Below are positions 25,151 to 33,849 of a stretch of DNA of 64,000 bases, piece by piece. The DNA lies in the NCBI RefSeq assembly GCF_009928415.1, contig NZ_JAABNN010000015.1, positions 57,206-121,205 on the forward strand, read 5' to 3'. Each line of letters opens with the position of its first letter. The first letter of the stretch is position 1. This stretch comes from Bacillus sp. USDA818B3_A (GTDB taxonomy: Bacteria > Bacillota > Bacilli > Bacillales > Cytobacillaceae). Position numbers and translations under genes: made by a program. The notes beneath the pieces were generated by a model. That model had not been told where the DNA came from, made no database searches, and saw nothing but the letters and a program-made list of their open reading frames with translations.

Positions 25151-26317
25151 TTAATCCCTACTAAATAAATCCCTTGTATACACTTTATCCTCAACATCAA
25201 GTAATTCATCCGATAATCGATTAGCAACAATCACGTCACTTAATCTTTTAAACTCTGCAGTTTCATTAATTACCCTAGAATTATAGAATTTCTCTTCATG
25301 TAAAGCTGGTTCGTGAACAACTACTTCAATGCCCTTTGCCCTAATGCGCTTCATGACCCCTTGAATAGCTGATTGTCTGAAGTTGTCCGAGTCCATTTTC
25401 ATCGTTAATCTATAAATACCAACTATTTGAGGATTTCTCTTGATAATCATGTCGGCAATATGATCTTTCCTCGTTCTATTGGCATCCACAATAGCCGTCA
25501 TGATGTTATTAGGTACATCAGCATAGTTGGCTAATAACTGCTTTGTATCTTTCGGAAGACAATAGCCGCCATATCCAAAGGAAGGATTATTGTAATGGTT
25601 CCCTATACGCGAGTCAAGGCCAACACCATCGATAATCTGTTTGGTATCTAATCCTCTGACCTCTGCATAGGAATCCAGTTCATTGAAAAAAGCAACCCTC
25701 ATTGCCAGATAAGTGTTAGCAAATAATTTAATAGCTTCCGCTTCAGTTGAATTCGTAAACAGAACAGGAATATCCTCTTTTATAGCACCTTCCGCTAATA
25801 AATCAGCAAATATTTTCGCTCTTTCTGATTGTTCACCTACTACAATTCTGGAAGGATACAAATTATCGTAAAAAGCTTTTCCTTCTCTTAAAAACTCCGG
25901 TGAAAAAATAATATTGTCTGTTTCAAACTTCTCTTTTACTTTCTCCGTGTAACCTACCGGAACGGTAGATTTAATCACCATGACAGCATCTGGGTTTATG
26001 GAAAGAACATTGGCAATCACCGCTTCAACGGTTCTTGTGTTAAAATAATTCTTCTCAGGGTCATAATTTGTCGGGGTTGAAATAATAACATATTCCGCAT
26101 CTTTAAAGGCTTTATAGTTATCTGTTGTTGCGGATAAATTAAGTTCTTTTGTTGCTAAGAATTCTTCAATCTCATGATCAATAAAAGGAGATCTTTTATT
26201 ATTAATCATATCTACTTTCTCTTGAATAATATCAAGAGCTATGACCTCATTGTGTTGGGCTAAAAGTATCGCATTCGATAATCCTACATAGCCGGTTCCT
26301 GCAATGGTAATTTTCAT
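25151..26317 (-). CDS. ugd: UDP-glucose 6-dehydrogenase
   Basis: 388 residues from the ATG of [20 protein letters not shown], which has GGAGAT 9 nt upstream; a longer upstream reading is not supported. NAD-binding GTGYVGLSN, catalytic-cysteine motif [14 protein letters not shown] and [14 protein letters not shown] are intact. It makes UDP-glucuronate for surface polysaccharide. Length and sequence style match the short E. coli Ugd rather than the roughly 440-residue TuaD type of B. subtilis, consistent with a transferred polysaccharide cassette. Last gene of the operon. Confidence 0.93.
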   Translation of the reverse strand: MKITIAGTGYVGLSNAILLAQHNEVIALDIIQEKVDMINNKRSPFIDHEIEEFLATKELNLSATTDNYKAFKDAEYVIISTPTNYDPEKNYFNTRTVEAVIANVLSINPDAVMVIKSTVPVGYTEKVKEKFETDNIIFSPEFLREGKAFYDNLYPSRIVVGEQSERAKIFADLLAEGAIKEDIPVLFTNSTEAEAIKLFANTYLAMRVAFFNELDSYAEVRGLDTKQIIDGVGLDSRIGNHYNNPSFGYGGYCLPKDTKQLLANYADVPNNIMTAIVDANRTRKDHIADMIIKRNPQIVGIYRLTMKMDSDNFRQSAIQGVMKRIRAKGIEVVVHEPALHEEKFYNSRVINETAEFKRLSDVIVANRLSDELLDVEDKVYTRDLFSRD

Positions 26318-26405
26318 TTTAACTACATCTCCGCTACTCCTAATATAATGTAAATAATCTCTATAGTACTTATGCCGCCCATTCATGATGCACATGTTTT
26401 GAATG

Positions 26406-27857
26406 TCAATTCTGCGCCTTATCATATTTTAAGAACATCCTATTGTAAAAACCTCTAACAGTCTTAAACAGAAGAGGATCCCTTACAATCAATAATCCAA
26501 ACAAATAGACGAATACACCTGCGAGCAACTGGATCACCGTTAACAGCATTGGAGGAACCGATAAAACCTTCCCTAAATAGACTGCCACTATGAAAACAAA
26601 CACACTTAGAATCAAATACTTAATAAATAACAGTAAAAAGTTTTTAAAATGAAAGTATTTCCTTGCATAATACATTTGAAAGACCGCTCCAACTCCCTCG
26701 GCGACCAATAACGCAATTGTTGTCCCGATGCTTCCATGTGAATGGACCAATAACAAATTAATAAGTAAACTCAAAAAAGCGCCAACCGTGATTGATATTG
26801 TGTATTTATTTTGCTGTTGTGTCGCAACCAATATTTGAATACCAAAAACATTGGCCAATCCTACAAAAATGATATCAGGACACATCAGAATCAAAATGTT
26901 TGAAACACTTGTGAATTCTGTCCCTAAAAACCATTTTACAAAGTTAGGGGAAATTGCCATTAGACCCAATGTCATCGGTAACGTAATCATCAATACAAAC
27001 CGCAGTGTATAGTCAGTGTACCTTCTCAACTGTTCTTTGTTTCCCTTGGAAAACTCTGAAGCCATTCTCGGCAGTAAGACAGTTCCCATTGAACTGAATA
27101 AGCCAATTGCTATTCTCTCCACTTTATATGCCTGATTGTAATACCCCACCTGTATCTCACCAGAAACATTTCCCAGTACAATCCGGTTAATCAATGCATA
27201 GACTTGGATCATTAATTGCGGAATAAACAAGAGAAAAATAGGACGAATATGTTCTTTCATGTCCTTTATCGGAAGCTTTACAAATTTGATTTCCTTAAAT
27301 AATGGCCTCCACATAATTAATTGTCCGATTAACAGCGTGCCACCATTAATTGCAACGTATAATGGAAGGTCCTGTGAATGCTTCACGAAGGTAAAAATCA
27401 AAAAAATGCCTGCTATCTTAGTGATCATATTTCGAATTGCAATCCTTTTAATCTGCTCTTTGCCGATAAAATACCAGGATACATCCAGGCTATAGGCTAA
27501 TAGAGTTGAAATATGAATATAATACAGTTCTTTATGGGACGAAAGCGTCTGAATAAAAATCAAGTAAACGATTAGGTTTAAAATAGAGACAATGAGTTGA
27601 AAGGTAAATATAGACCAAAATTCAACGGATGCTTCTTCCTGATTTTTTTTTATGGCGATTTGCCTGCTTCCGTACATCGGCAAATTTAAAACAATAAATA
27701 CAATGAAAATCTGTACGATCGATAAAACATAGGCATCCGTCCCGACTCCTTCAGCCTTCAAAATTCGAGCAACATATGGAGTTGTAATAAAGGGGGTTAA
27801 CATTAATAACAACTGATGCAGGACGGTGAAAAAATAATTCGAAATAAGTTTACCCAC
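26406..27857 (-). CDS. Wzx-type polysaccharide flippase
   Basis: 483 residues with about 14 hydrophobic segments. N-terminal [28 protein letters not shown] is typical of polysaccharide-biosynthesis (MATE/MOP superfamily) transporters. It flips lipid-linked oligosaccharide units to the outer leaflet. The start is GTG with AAGGAG 12 nt upstream, a little long. It sits between a glycosyltransferase and ugd. No polymerase gene is visible in this operon. Confidence 0.9.
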   Translation of the reverse strand: MGKLISNYFFTVLHQLLLMLTPFITTPYVARILKAEGVGTDAYVLSIVQIFIVFIVLNLPMYGSRQIAIKKNQEEASVEFWSIFTFQLIVSILNLIVYLIFIQTLSSHKELYYIHISTLLAYSLDVSWYFIGKEQIKRIAIRNMITKIAGIFLIFTFVKHSQDLPLYVAINGGTLLIGQLIMWRPLFKEIKFVKLPIKDMKEHIRPIFLLFIPQLMIQVYALINRIVLGNVSGEIQVGYYNQAYKVERIAIGLFSSMGTVLLPRMASEFSKGNKEQLRRYTDYTLRFVLMITLPMTLGLMAISPNFVKWFLGTEFTSVSNILILMCPDIIFVGLANVFGIQILVATQQQNKYTISITVGAFLSLLINLLLVHSHGSIGTTIALLVAEGVGAVFQMYYARKYFHFKNFLLLFIKYLILSVFVFIVAVYLGKVLSVPPMLLTVIQLLAGVFVYLFGLLIVRDPLLFKTVRGFYNRMFLKYDKAQN

Positions 27858-27884
27858 TACATTTATAAACTCCTTTTTAATTGA

Positions 27885-28769
27885 CTAGATGCGGTTTGAA
27901 ACAAAATGTTTGATCATTTTTATTTTTAGCCTGCCCCCTGCTTTCTTTCGAAAAAATGGCAGGCTTCTCATCATGTCCCTTCTCATCGCTTTAAAGTGGG
28001 TCTCTTTTACAAACTGTTCTAATTCAGCATCAATTTGCGGATAACGCTGCAGTAGAATTTCCTTCGACCTTTTTTGCAGCAGTTCTTTTTCCGCTCCAAA
28101 TGAACTGCCGCCAATGTGATGAACATAGGCAGCCTTTGCCACCGCTAGTTTATACCCCTTTTGTCTGGCCCTCATGCACCAGTCCGTTTCTTCTCCATAT
28201 CCGCGTTTAAACGCCTCAGCATCAAAGACCCCAACCGATTTTAATGCCGTTCTTTTCATGTACATACAAAAACCGATTAACAGAGGTGATTCGATATATC
28301 CAGATTCTTTACTATTTCGGAAGGCCGTTATAAGCTCTTCAAACGAAAATAATTCATTTACAGTACTATTCGGAGTGGGAAGTCCTGATATAATGCCGTA
28401 GTTACTCATCGGAATAATTGAGGCGATTGATTCATCGCTGTATGCTACGTCAGTCAGGATTTCCAGCCAATTTTCAGTAACCAATGTATCACTATTCAGG
28501 ATGATCACATCATTTTCAGTCATCGCAAACCCATTATTAACGTTCCCTGGAAAGCCGAGATTCTCCTTATTTCGAATCGCAAAGATATTTTTCGGATGTT
28601 TTTCCGAATAGTACTTTGTCAAGTATTCGATCTGAACACATGGACTTTTATCATCCAATAAATATAAATTAAATTTATCTTGTGGTGTATTCTCCAAAAT
28701 GCTTTCGATGCAGTTTTGGGTTTCAATTACTGAATTGTAAATCGGCAACAATATATCGACTTTTTCCAT
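27885..28769 (-). CDS. Family 2 glycosyltransferase (rhamnosyltransferase-like)
   Basis: 294 residues. GT-A fold start VDILLPIYNSVIETQNCI, acidic LLDDKSP, and ILNSDT in the position of the metal-binding DxD motif. The KRGYGEETDWCMRARQKGYKL segment, with the catalytic acidic residues, is characteristic of GT2 rhamnosyl- and related transferases. Cytoplasmic face, building the repeat unit for the flippase. Donor and acceptor are unknown. Confidence 0.88.
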   Translation of the reverse strand: MEKVDILLPIYNSVIETQNCIESILENTPQDKFNLYLLDDKSPCVQIEYLTKYYSEKHPKNIFAIRNKENLGFPGNVNNGFAMTENDVIILNSDTLVTENWLEILTDVAYSDESIASIIPMSNYGIISGLPTPNSTVNELFSFEELITAFRNSKESGYIESPLLIGFCMYMKRTALKSVGVFDAEAFKRGYGEETDWCMRARQKGYKLAVAKAAYVHHIGGSSFGAEKELLQKRSKEILLQRYPQIDAELEQFVKETHFKAMRRDMMRSLPFFRKKAGGRLKIKMIKHFVSNRI

Positions 28770-28851
28770 TTTACATCCTTCCTAACGATTTTAAGGAATC
28801 GGTTAAAACTTTGTTGTTAACTACCAATTCTTTTACCAACTCCACAAATTC

Positions 28852-29676
28852 CTATAATTTCACCCTCTGATTGATCACCTTATCAAAATACCTATAGAAG
28901 TTATATTTCAATAAACTTAAGATGGACTTACCAGCTTGTTCCTGAATTATATAATCATGAACAAGGATTTTGTAATAAAGGGATTTATTGACCAGGTGTG
29001 TTTTGGTCAGATATGGATATTTGGTAAAGAATTTCTTTAATGCTTCTACTTCATTAATAGTTTTACTAATACTATCTTCTTGAACCTCTACCTCTACAAG
29101 AATTTCATTTAAATGGTGAATATTATATTCTCTTACTACTCTCAAAACAAAATCCCAATCTTGAAATCGTTTCAGGTCTTCGTCGAATAGAATGCTTTTT
29201 GCCACATTATTTTTTGTGAAAATGGTTTGGGTACTTATAAAATTACCTTTCTCAAGCTGCGTGGCCATTTCTTTAGGTGTCACTTGCCGCTTGGGCACAA
29301 TTCCACGTTTACTCCCTATCAGATCCATGCTGCAGAAACACAGATCAACACTTGGATGTTCCATCATGTAATGGTATTGTTTTGCTATTTTTTCAGGTAA
29401 CCATCTATCATCACTGTCTTGAAAGGCGATATATTGCCCCTTAGCCATCATAATTCCCGTATTTCTTGCACCATTTGCCCCTTTTTTAAATGAGTTAACA
29501 ACATATTTTATTTTTTCATTATTAAACGACCGAACTACTTGTTCTGTGTGATCCGTTGAAAAGTCATCAACAATGATGATTTCATCGACGGGATAAGTTT
29601 GTTCCATAACACTTTCAATAGATTTATTAATCTTATTTGCTCGGTTATAAGTAGGTATAACAACAGTAATACTCAA
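28852..29676 (-). CDS. Family 2 glycosyltransferase
   Basis: 274 residues. SITVVIPTYNRANKINKSIES at the N-terminus, IIVDDFSTDHTE for nucleotide binding and FQDSDDRWLPEKI as the DxD region. First gene of the four-gene polysaccharide operon. The C-terminal third is less conserved and may define the acceptor. The 82-nt gap to the next transferase holds no clear terminator. Confidence 0.88.
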   Translation of the reverse strand: MSITVVIPTYNRANKINKSIESVMEQTYPVDEIIIVDDFSTDHTEQVVRSFNNEKIKYVVNSFKKGANGARNTGIMMAKGQYIAFQDSDDRWLPEKIAKQYHYMMEHPSVDLCFCSMDLIGSKRGIVPKRQVTPKEMATQLEKGNFISTQTIFTKNNVAKSILFDEDLKRFQDWDFVLRVVREYNIHHLNEILVEVEVQEDSISKTINEVEALKKFFTKYPYLTKTHLVNKSLYYKILVHDYIIQEQAGKSILSLLKYNFYRYFDKVINQRVKL

Positions 29677-29730
29677 CTGATCACATCCCTTTCATTCTTT
29701 ACCCGGGCCTATCAAGCTTCATAAAGAATA

Positions 29731-29916
29731 TTACTCACGCTCAACTTTAAAAGAATCATGGTCATTCCTTTTTAACTTTCTAAATTCCATCGGTTCGTCT
29801 GTATCCAATCCTCTCAATTGCTCCAAGGAAATTTCTGTTTTATCCACTTCAAAAACCAAGTCATCTACCATGAGATAAATTTTTTGACGAATCACTTTTT
29901 TACCCTCCTCTTTCAT
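29731..29916 (-). CDS. Small uncharacterised 61-residue protein
   Basis: Highly charged (many Glu, Asp, Lys, Arg), no membrane segment or cysteine. It follows a GAGGAGGGT-like site, though the first codons overlap purine-rich sequence and the ATG at residue 16 is an alternative. Just upstream of the polysaccharide operon on the same strand. Not recognised. Confidence 0.45.
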   Translation of the reverse strand: MKEEGKKVIRQKIYLMVDDLVFEVDKTEISLEQLRGLDTDEPMEFRKLKRNDHDSFKVERE

Positions 29917-30080
29917 CCAATTATCAATATAAGATAAAAACGTTGAATTTCTTTTAAGGGAGTGTAAATTTTCTGAAAAGTTCTCTATAATTTTTGTAAA
30001 AAACCTCTAGTCCAGATAAAGCGAAAAAAAGAAAAAGGAATTTAATTATAAAACTGGTTGGATGGATTTACTGAAAATAA

Positions 30081-30110
30081 AAAACCTAGAGGTGTTACCT
30101 CTAGGTTTTT
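30081..30110. terminator. Bidirectional terminator
   Basis: AAAACCTAGAGGT-GTT-ACCTCTAGGTTTTT, a perfect stem with A- and U-runs on both sides. Confidence 0.85.
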
Positions 30111-30232
30111 CCTTACTTATAAAAGCACGCTAATTTAATTTGGAATGTGTAATAAAGAAATGTTCCAGCGGCTTGGACTTACATATATTGTATGAAAGTA
30201 AATATCTAATCTCATATGACCGCCAATATGGA

Positions 30233-30279
30233 AGAAAAGGCCTCCCAACAGTTTAGCAAACTGATGAAAGACCTTCTCT
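30233..30279. repeat. 47-bp dispersed hairpin, copy B
   Basis: Differs from copy A at 19162 by only a few bases: the loop triplet AGC for TAT, one A for G, one C for T. The paired stems and both unpaired strands are preserved. Confidence 0.6.
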
Positions 30280-30328
30280 ATAGTTAGCTTTTTGTTATAG
30301 GTTGCCATGTTTTTTCAAATTACCAAGT

Positions 30329-30490
30329 TTACTTTTTTATATTTATCTGATTATGCTTTATTTCTGAGAGATGCACTAATAAAATTTGATTATATTGTTC
30401 TCCTACTTTAACAATTTCACAATAACCAGATTCGTATTGATAAAGAAGAATGTAATCTTTACCTTGAAAAGTAATTGGGGTTCTTTCCAT
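30329..30490 (-). CDS. Small 53-residue protein
   Basis: Read directly from the sequence: an ATG with AAGGTGAT 4 nt upstream opens a 53-codon frame starting MERTPITFQGKDYILLYQYE and ending NIKK. It has the look of a small soluble beta-rich protein, with one Cys and no membrane segment. It lies between the sorbitol operon and the repeat, same strand. Function unknown. The strong ribosome site and normal amino-acid mix support a real gene. Confidence 0.55.
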   Translation of the reverse strand: MERTPITFQGKDYILLYQYESGYCEIVKVGEQYNQILLVHLSEIKHNQINIKK

Positions 30491-30566
30491 GTTTATCACC
30501 TTCTGGCTCTGTTCAATAATCTTAAATGATTATTATTCCCAAGTCTGTGGATATTTCATTTAAGGC

Positions 30567-31247
30567 CTATGAATTTACTAGATTGGATTTCTCAACCCCA
30601 TACATGTTCTGCCATTCATTTTTAAAAGCACTCACATCTTGAAGAGTCGCTGGAAATGCTAAAAATTTCTCAATAAGATCTGTTCCAACTGTGACACTTT
30701 GTGCACCAGCAAGACAAACATCATGAACCTGTTGAACATTTTTAAAACTGGCAGCAATTATTTCCGTTGTCATTAGATACGATGAAAAGAATTGACTAAT
30801 TTCAGAAACGACTTTGACTCCGTTACCCGTTAAATTATCAATCCGGTTCACATAGGGAGCTACATATTTTGCCCCAGCCATTCCGGCAATTAAAGCTTGA
30901 AAAGAGGTATAAATGGTTGTTGCCAGTGTAGGTATTTTTTCTGGAGCAAGTAATTTGATGGCTTTAATTCCTTCTTCGGTAACCGGAATCTTGACAACCA
31001 CGTTACCTGTTATCTGGCGCTGGATAAATTTTGCCTCTTCCACTATTTCCTCTGCTGAACCACCTATTGCTTGAACAAATAATTCCTTTTCGTCGCCAAT
31101 TACTGCCCTTATTTCCTTGAGAAGATCCAGATATGGGCGATTTTCTTTTACAATAATAGAGGGATTGGTAGTAACACCGGCAATCGGATAATATTCATTT
31201 ATGTACTCAATTTTTTTTACATTAGCTGAATCAATATACAGTTTCAT
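30567..31247 (-). CDS. fsa: Fructose-6-phosphate aldolase / transaldolase-like protein
   Basis: 226 residues. Schiff-base lysine in VVVKIPVTEEG, AGVTTNPSII at the N-terminus and YVAPYVNRID. The tyrosine in the last motif and the glutamine in FVQA resemble E. coli FSA more than classical transaldolase. FSA splits fructose-6-P into dihydroxyacetone and glyceraldehyde-3-P. As the last gene of the sorbitol PTS operon it would act on the fructose-6-P made from sorbitol-6-P, or supply transaldolase activity. The physiological reaction is uncertain. AGGAGG precedes the ATG. Confidence 0.82.
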   Translation of the reverse strand: MKLYIDSANVKKIEYINEYYPIAGVTTNPSIIVKENRPYLDLLKEIRAVIGDEKELFVQAIGGSAEEIVEEAKFIQRQITGNVVVKIPVTEEGIKAIKLLAPEKIPTLATTIYTSFQALIAGMAGAKYVAPYVNRIDNLTGNGVKVVSEISQFFSSYLMTTEIIAASFKNVQQVHDVCLAGAQSVTVGTDLIEKFLAFPATLQDVSAFKNEWQNMYGVEKSNLVNS

Positions 31248-31270
31248 TGGATTTCCTCCTTAAAAAGTAA

Positions 31271-31301
31271 AGGCTTAATCTATAAAAGATTAAGCCTTTT
31301 T
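31271..31301. terminator. Hairpin between gutA and fsa
   Basis: AGGCTTAATC and GATTAAGCCT around a 7-nt loop. A U-run follows on the plus side; on the minus side only CTTTACTTTTT follows, so it probably reduces rather than ends transcription into fsa. Confidence 0.6.
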
Positions 31302-31324
31302 ATTGGGATTTTGTTTAACAAAGG

Positions 31325-31690
31325 CTATTCACTTACAATCTTTAGTTCTGTGCCTAAGTCCATTGATGGAACGTCTTTATTTTCTAAATATAACGTTCCA
31401 GGTAATTCAGGTGATGTTGAACCATCAAAGCGCAGCGTAATATGTCCTAATGTTGTAAGGTTTCTTTGAACAACGTCCCCAACAGATGTGATTTCAAATG
31501 CATCATTATTAATATAAAGTTTTTGTCCTGCTTTAATTTCTTCAGCGGCATCCACAACCTCAATGTTGTAGCAAAAATCCTTTAGTTCTTGAGGAGCTCC
31601 ATCTCCAAACAAAATAAACATTTTATCTTCTAAAAAGGAATTTGCTGCAATTCCAATGCTTTTTATTGTATTCTCGTAAATTGTTTTCAT
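31325..31690 (-). CDS. srlB: Sorbitol/glucitol PTS enzyme IIA
   Basis: 121 residues, family length. The phospho-histidine is in TLGHITLRFDG. It receives phosphate from HPr and passes it to the IIB domain of SrlE. Corresponds to gutA in the Lactobacillus casei sorbitol operon. Downstream of the IIBC gene with an 82-nt gap. Confidence 0.92.
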   Translation of the reverse strand: MKTIYENTIKSIGIAANSFLEDKMFILFGDGAPQELKDFCYNIEVVDAAEEIKAGQKLYINNDAFEITSVGDVVQRNLTTLGHITLRFDGSTSPELPGTLYLENKDVPSMDLGTELKIVSE

Positions 31691-31772
31691 ATTTCTTGCG
31701 CATCATCTATTCATTTTCGATGCGCCAACCCTCCAATACTTTATTTTTTGATAGCATTTTATCGTTACTTGA

Positions 31773-32786
31773 TTATTCATAAAGTCCAAAACTTGCAAGC
31801 CATGCCACAAAGACCCTCGGTACACCTATTAAGAACCTCGAGTAGAGGACGGACGGAACCCCAACTTCAACTGTTTCTGCCTCTGCTTCTGCAAGACCTA
31901 ATCCTACAGGAATGAAGTCACAAGCATTTTGGGTATTGATTGCGAACAAAGCAGGCAGCGCTAACTGTGGAGGGATATTCCCCTTACCAATTTCAACCCC
32001 AATCAGTGTTCCGATTACTTGTGCAATAACACCGCCAGGGCCAAGCAGCGGAGACAGGAATGGCAATGAACAAATAAATCCAATCAAGATCAAGCCCCAG
32101 ATATTCCCTGCAAGTGGTGACATGACCTTTGCAAAAAGATTACCAATTCCAGATCCTTGGATAATCCCAATCAATAGCGAAACAAACGCCATGAATGGAA
32201 TAATTGTGTTAATCATTGTTTGGACAGCATCCCGGCCGGCCTGGTAGAAGGTATTTATAACTTTTCCAGCACCCAGTCCAAATTTGGTGACGATGCTATT
32301 ATTTTTATTTGCAGCCAAAGTTTGTGAAACCTTTTTATCTGCACTATACTTAAATTCTCTTTCAGGCTCTTGAATTTTTTCAGCCGCCGCCGCTGCCTCA
32401 ACCTCACCACTTTCGGCAATCTGGATTTGATTCAAACCAACAGCAGATACATAAATATCTTCAGTAATGAATTTTGCCAATGGGCCGCTTTTTCCTGTCG
32501 GCATAATATTAACGGTTGGAATCCTTTTTTGCGGATAGATACCACAGCGTAATGTCCCGCCGCAATCAATAATCGCTAATGCAATGGTTTCTTCAGGAAC
32601 AGATGTTTGGAATCCATTCACAGCCTCTGCACCTGTAAGTTCTACAATTCGATCAACAATGTCCGGCTTCGCTCCGCCGCCTGTGATGTAAACGATTTTA
32701 TTTTTAGCTGCAGTTGGAGTAACTGTCAATGGACCCCCAAAACCGCCGCTGCCTTTGACTATTTTAATTGAACGATATTCACTCAT
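31773..32786 (-). CDS. srlE: Sorbitol/glucitol PTS enzyme IIBC
   Basis: 337 residues. The N-terminal IIB domain has the phospho-cysteine in [15 protein letters not shown]. After a linker rich in Ala/Glu (about 125-160) comes the C-terminal membrane part with [20 protein letters not shown] and [17 protein letters not shown]. With SrlA it forms the membrane channel that imports sorbitol as sorbitol-6-phosphate. A 19-nt gap follows srlA. Confidence 0.93.
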   Translation of the reverse strand: MSEYRSIKIVKGSGGFGGPLTVTPTAAKNKIVYITGGGAKPDIVDRIVELTGAEAVNGFQTSVPEETIALAIIDCGGTLRCGIYPQKRIPTVNIMPTGKSGPLAKFITEDIYVSAVGLNQIQIAESGEVEAAAAAEKIQEPEREFKYSADKKVSQTLAANKNNSIVTKFGLGAGKVINTFYQAGRDAVQTMINTIIPFMAFVSLLIGIIQGSGIGNLFAKVMSPLAGNIWGLILIGFICSLPFLSPLLGPGGVIAQVIGTLIGVEIGKGNIPPQLALPALFAINTQNACDFIPVGLGLAEAEAETVEVGVPSVLYSRFLIGVPRVFVAWLASFGLYE

Positions 32787-32805
32787 CTTTAACCCACCCT
32801 ATCTC

Positions 32806-33354
32806 CTAGTGTAATTTCACTTCGGATTTCAATTTAATGCCTTGCTGTTTCTCAACCATTTTGGTTGTAAAGTCTGTAATCCAGCCGGCGAAGAAGTTCA
32901 TAACAAGACCTACGAGCATATAACGGACAGCTAATTCTGCTGAGTTTAAACCAAGTTTTTGAATCCCTGTTGCGATCCCTAAGTAAATAAACAATTCACC
33001 TGCATTGATATGCGGAAATAATCCATTGCTTGTATGGCAGAAATAAGCCCCAGAAGCATAGTAGCTTGGTTTGTACTTTTCTGGTAAAAATCGTCCTAAT
33101 GACAGCGCCATTGGATTACCAAGCATAAATGAACCGATAAATGGAAGGACCATATATCTTAAGAGCGGGTTTTTGGCTGAAGCTTTTGCCAGCTTGTTAA
33201 TCCGTTTTTCCCCAATCAATTGAATCAATGTATTCATGGCAACCATTAAAAGTAATACAACTGGAACAATGCCTTTCATCCATGAAAGAAATGTATCAGC
33301 ACCAGTTTGAAACAGTTTCATAAATCCTTGTGCTAAATGTACGATAATATCCAT
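32806..33354 (-). CDS. srlA: Sorbitol/glucitol PTS enzyme IIC
   Basis: 182 residues, with about four hydrophobic segments. Family motifs GSFMLGNPMALSLGRFLPEKYKPSYYASGAYFCHTSNGLFPHINAGE are recognisable (quoted here only as landmark names: LGNPMALSLGRFLPE and CHTSNGLFPHI). Completes the split membrane domain with the C-terminal half of SrlE. Corresponds to gutC of L. casei. Confidence 0.92.
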   Translation of the reverse strand: MDIIVHLAQGFMKLFQTGADTFLSWMKGIVPVVLLLMVAMNTLIQLIGEKRINKLAKASAKNPLLRYMVLPFIGSFMLGNPMALSLGRFLPEKYKPSYYASGAYFCHTSNGLFPHINAGELFIYLGIATGIQKLGLNSAELAVRYMLVGLVMNFFAGWITDFTTKMVEKQQGIKLKSEVKLH

Positions 33355-33372
33355 TAGGTCTCACCCCGTAAT

Positions 33373-33822
33373 TTATTTTCTTGCAAACGTAACGCGTTCA
33401 GCCTGCAGCATCACACGCTTAAAGAGACTATTCTTTTCGGGAATTTCTCCGCCGCTCATGATTGTTTTGTAATTATGGACTGCATCTAAAATCGCTAATT
33501 TCAAAAGTTTATTGCAATGCTTCATGTCGTTTTCAGTAAGCGTTTTAATGTTTTTACCTTCAAAGCCATTTAAATCCTTGACCTTCGCCATGACCGTGAC
33601 CCCTTGCATTTTCTTTGCTTTGAGGATCTTGCCGCTATTTGAGATGGCAAACATGACAATGGTTCCAGCCCGGACCTTTCCTGGCCTTTTACCAATTGCG
33701 ACTTTTCCGATTCGTCTTAACTCTGTATATGCTTTTGAGAAATGCTTGATTTGTAAAAAACCTAATCCCGCTTGTACGATAAATGCACCAGCGATAAGAA
33801 TAATGATGAGCATAATTTGCAT
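33373..33822 (-). CDS. gutM: Glucitol operon activator protein GutM
   Basis: 149 residues. N-terminal membrane helix (MLIIILIAGAFIVQAGLGFL) then the GutM core with GKRPGKVRAGTIVMFAI. GutM proteins accompany sorbitol PTS genes and help activate them; the mechanism is poorly known. Located between the regulator gene and srlA, the order seen in gutFRMCBA operons. Confidence 0.88.
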   Translation of the reverse strand: MQIMLIIILIAGAFIVQAGLGFLQIKHFSKAYTELRRIGKVAIGKRPGKVRAGTIVMFAISNSGKILKAKKMQGVTVMAKVKDLNGFEGKNIKTLTENDMKHCNKLLKLAILDAVHNYKTIMSGGEIPEKNSLFKRVMLQAERVTFARK

Positions 33823-33849
33823 GAGTCCACTTCCTAAAAGATTGATTGT

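Larger units (their letters stand above)
29917..30328. other. Gap with terminator and hairpin repeat
   Basis: Contains no convincing gene. It holds a bidirectional terminator (30081-30110) and copy B of the 47-bp hairpin (30233-30279), described separately. The rest is AT-rich. Confidence 0.5.
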
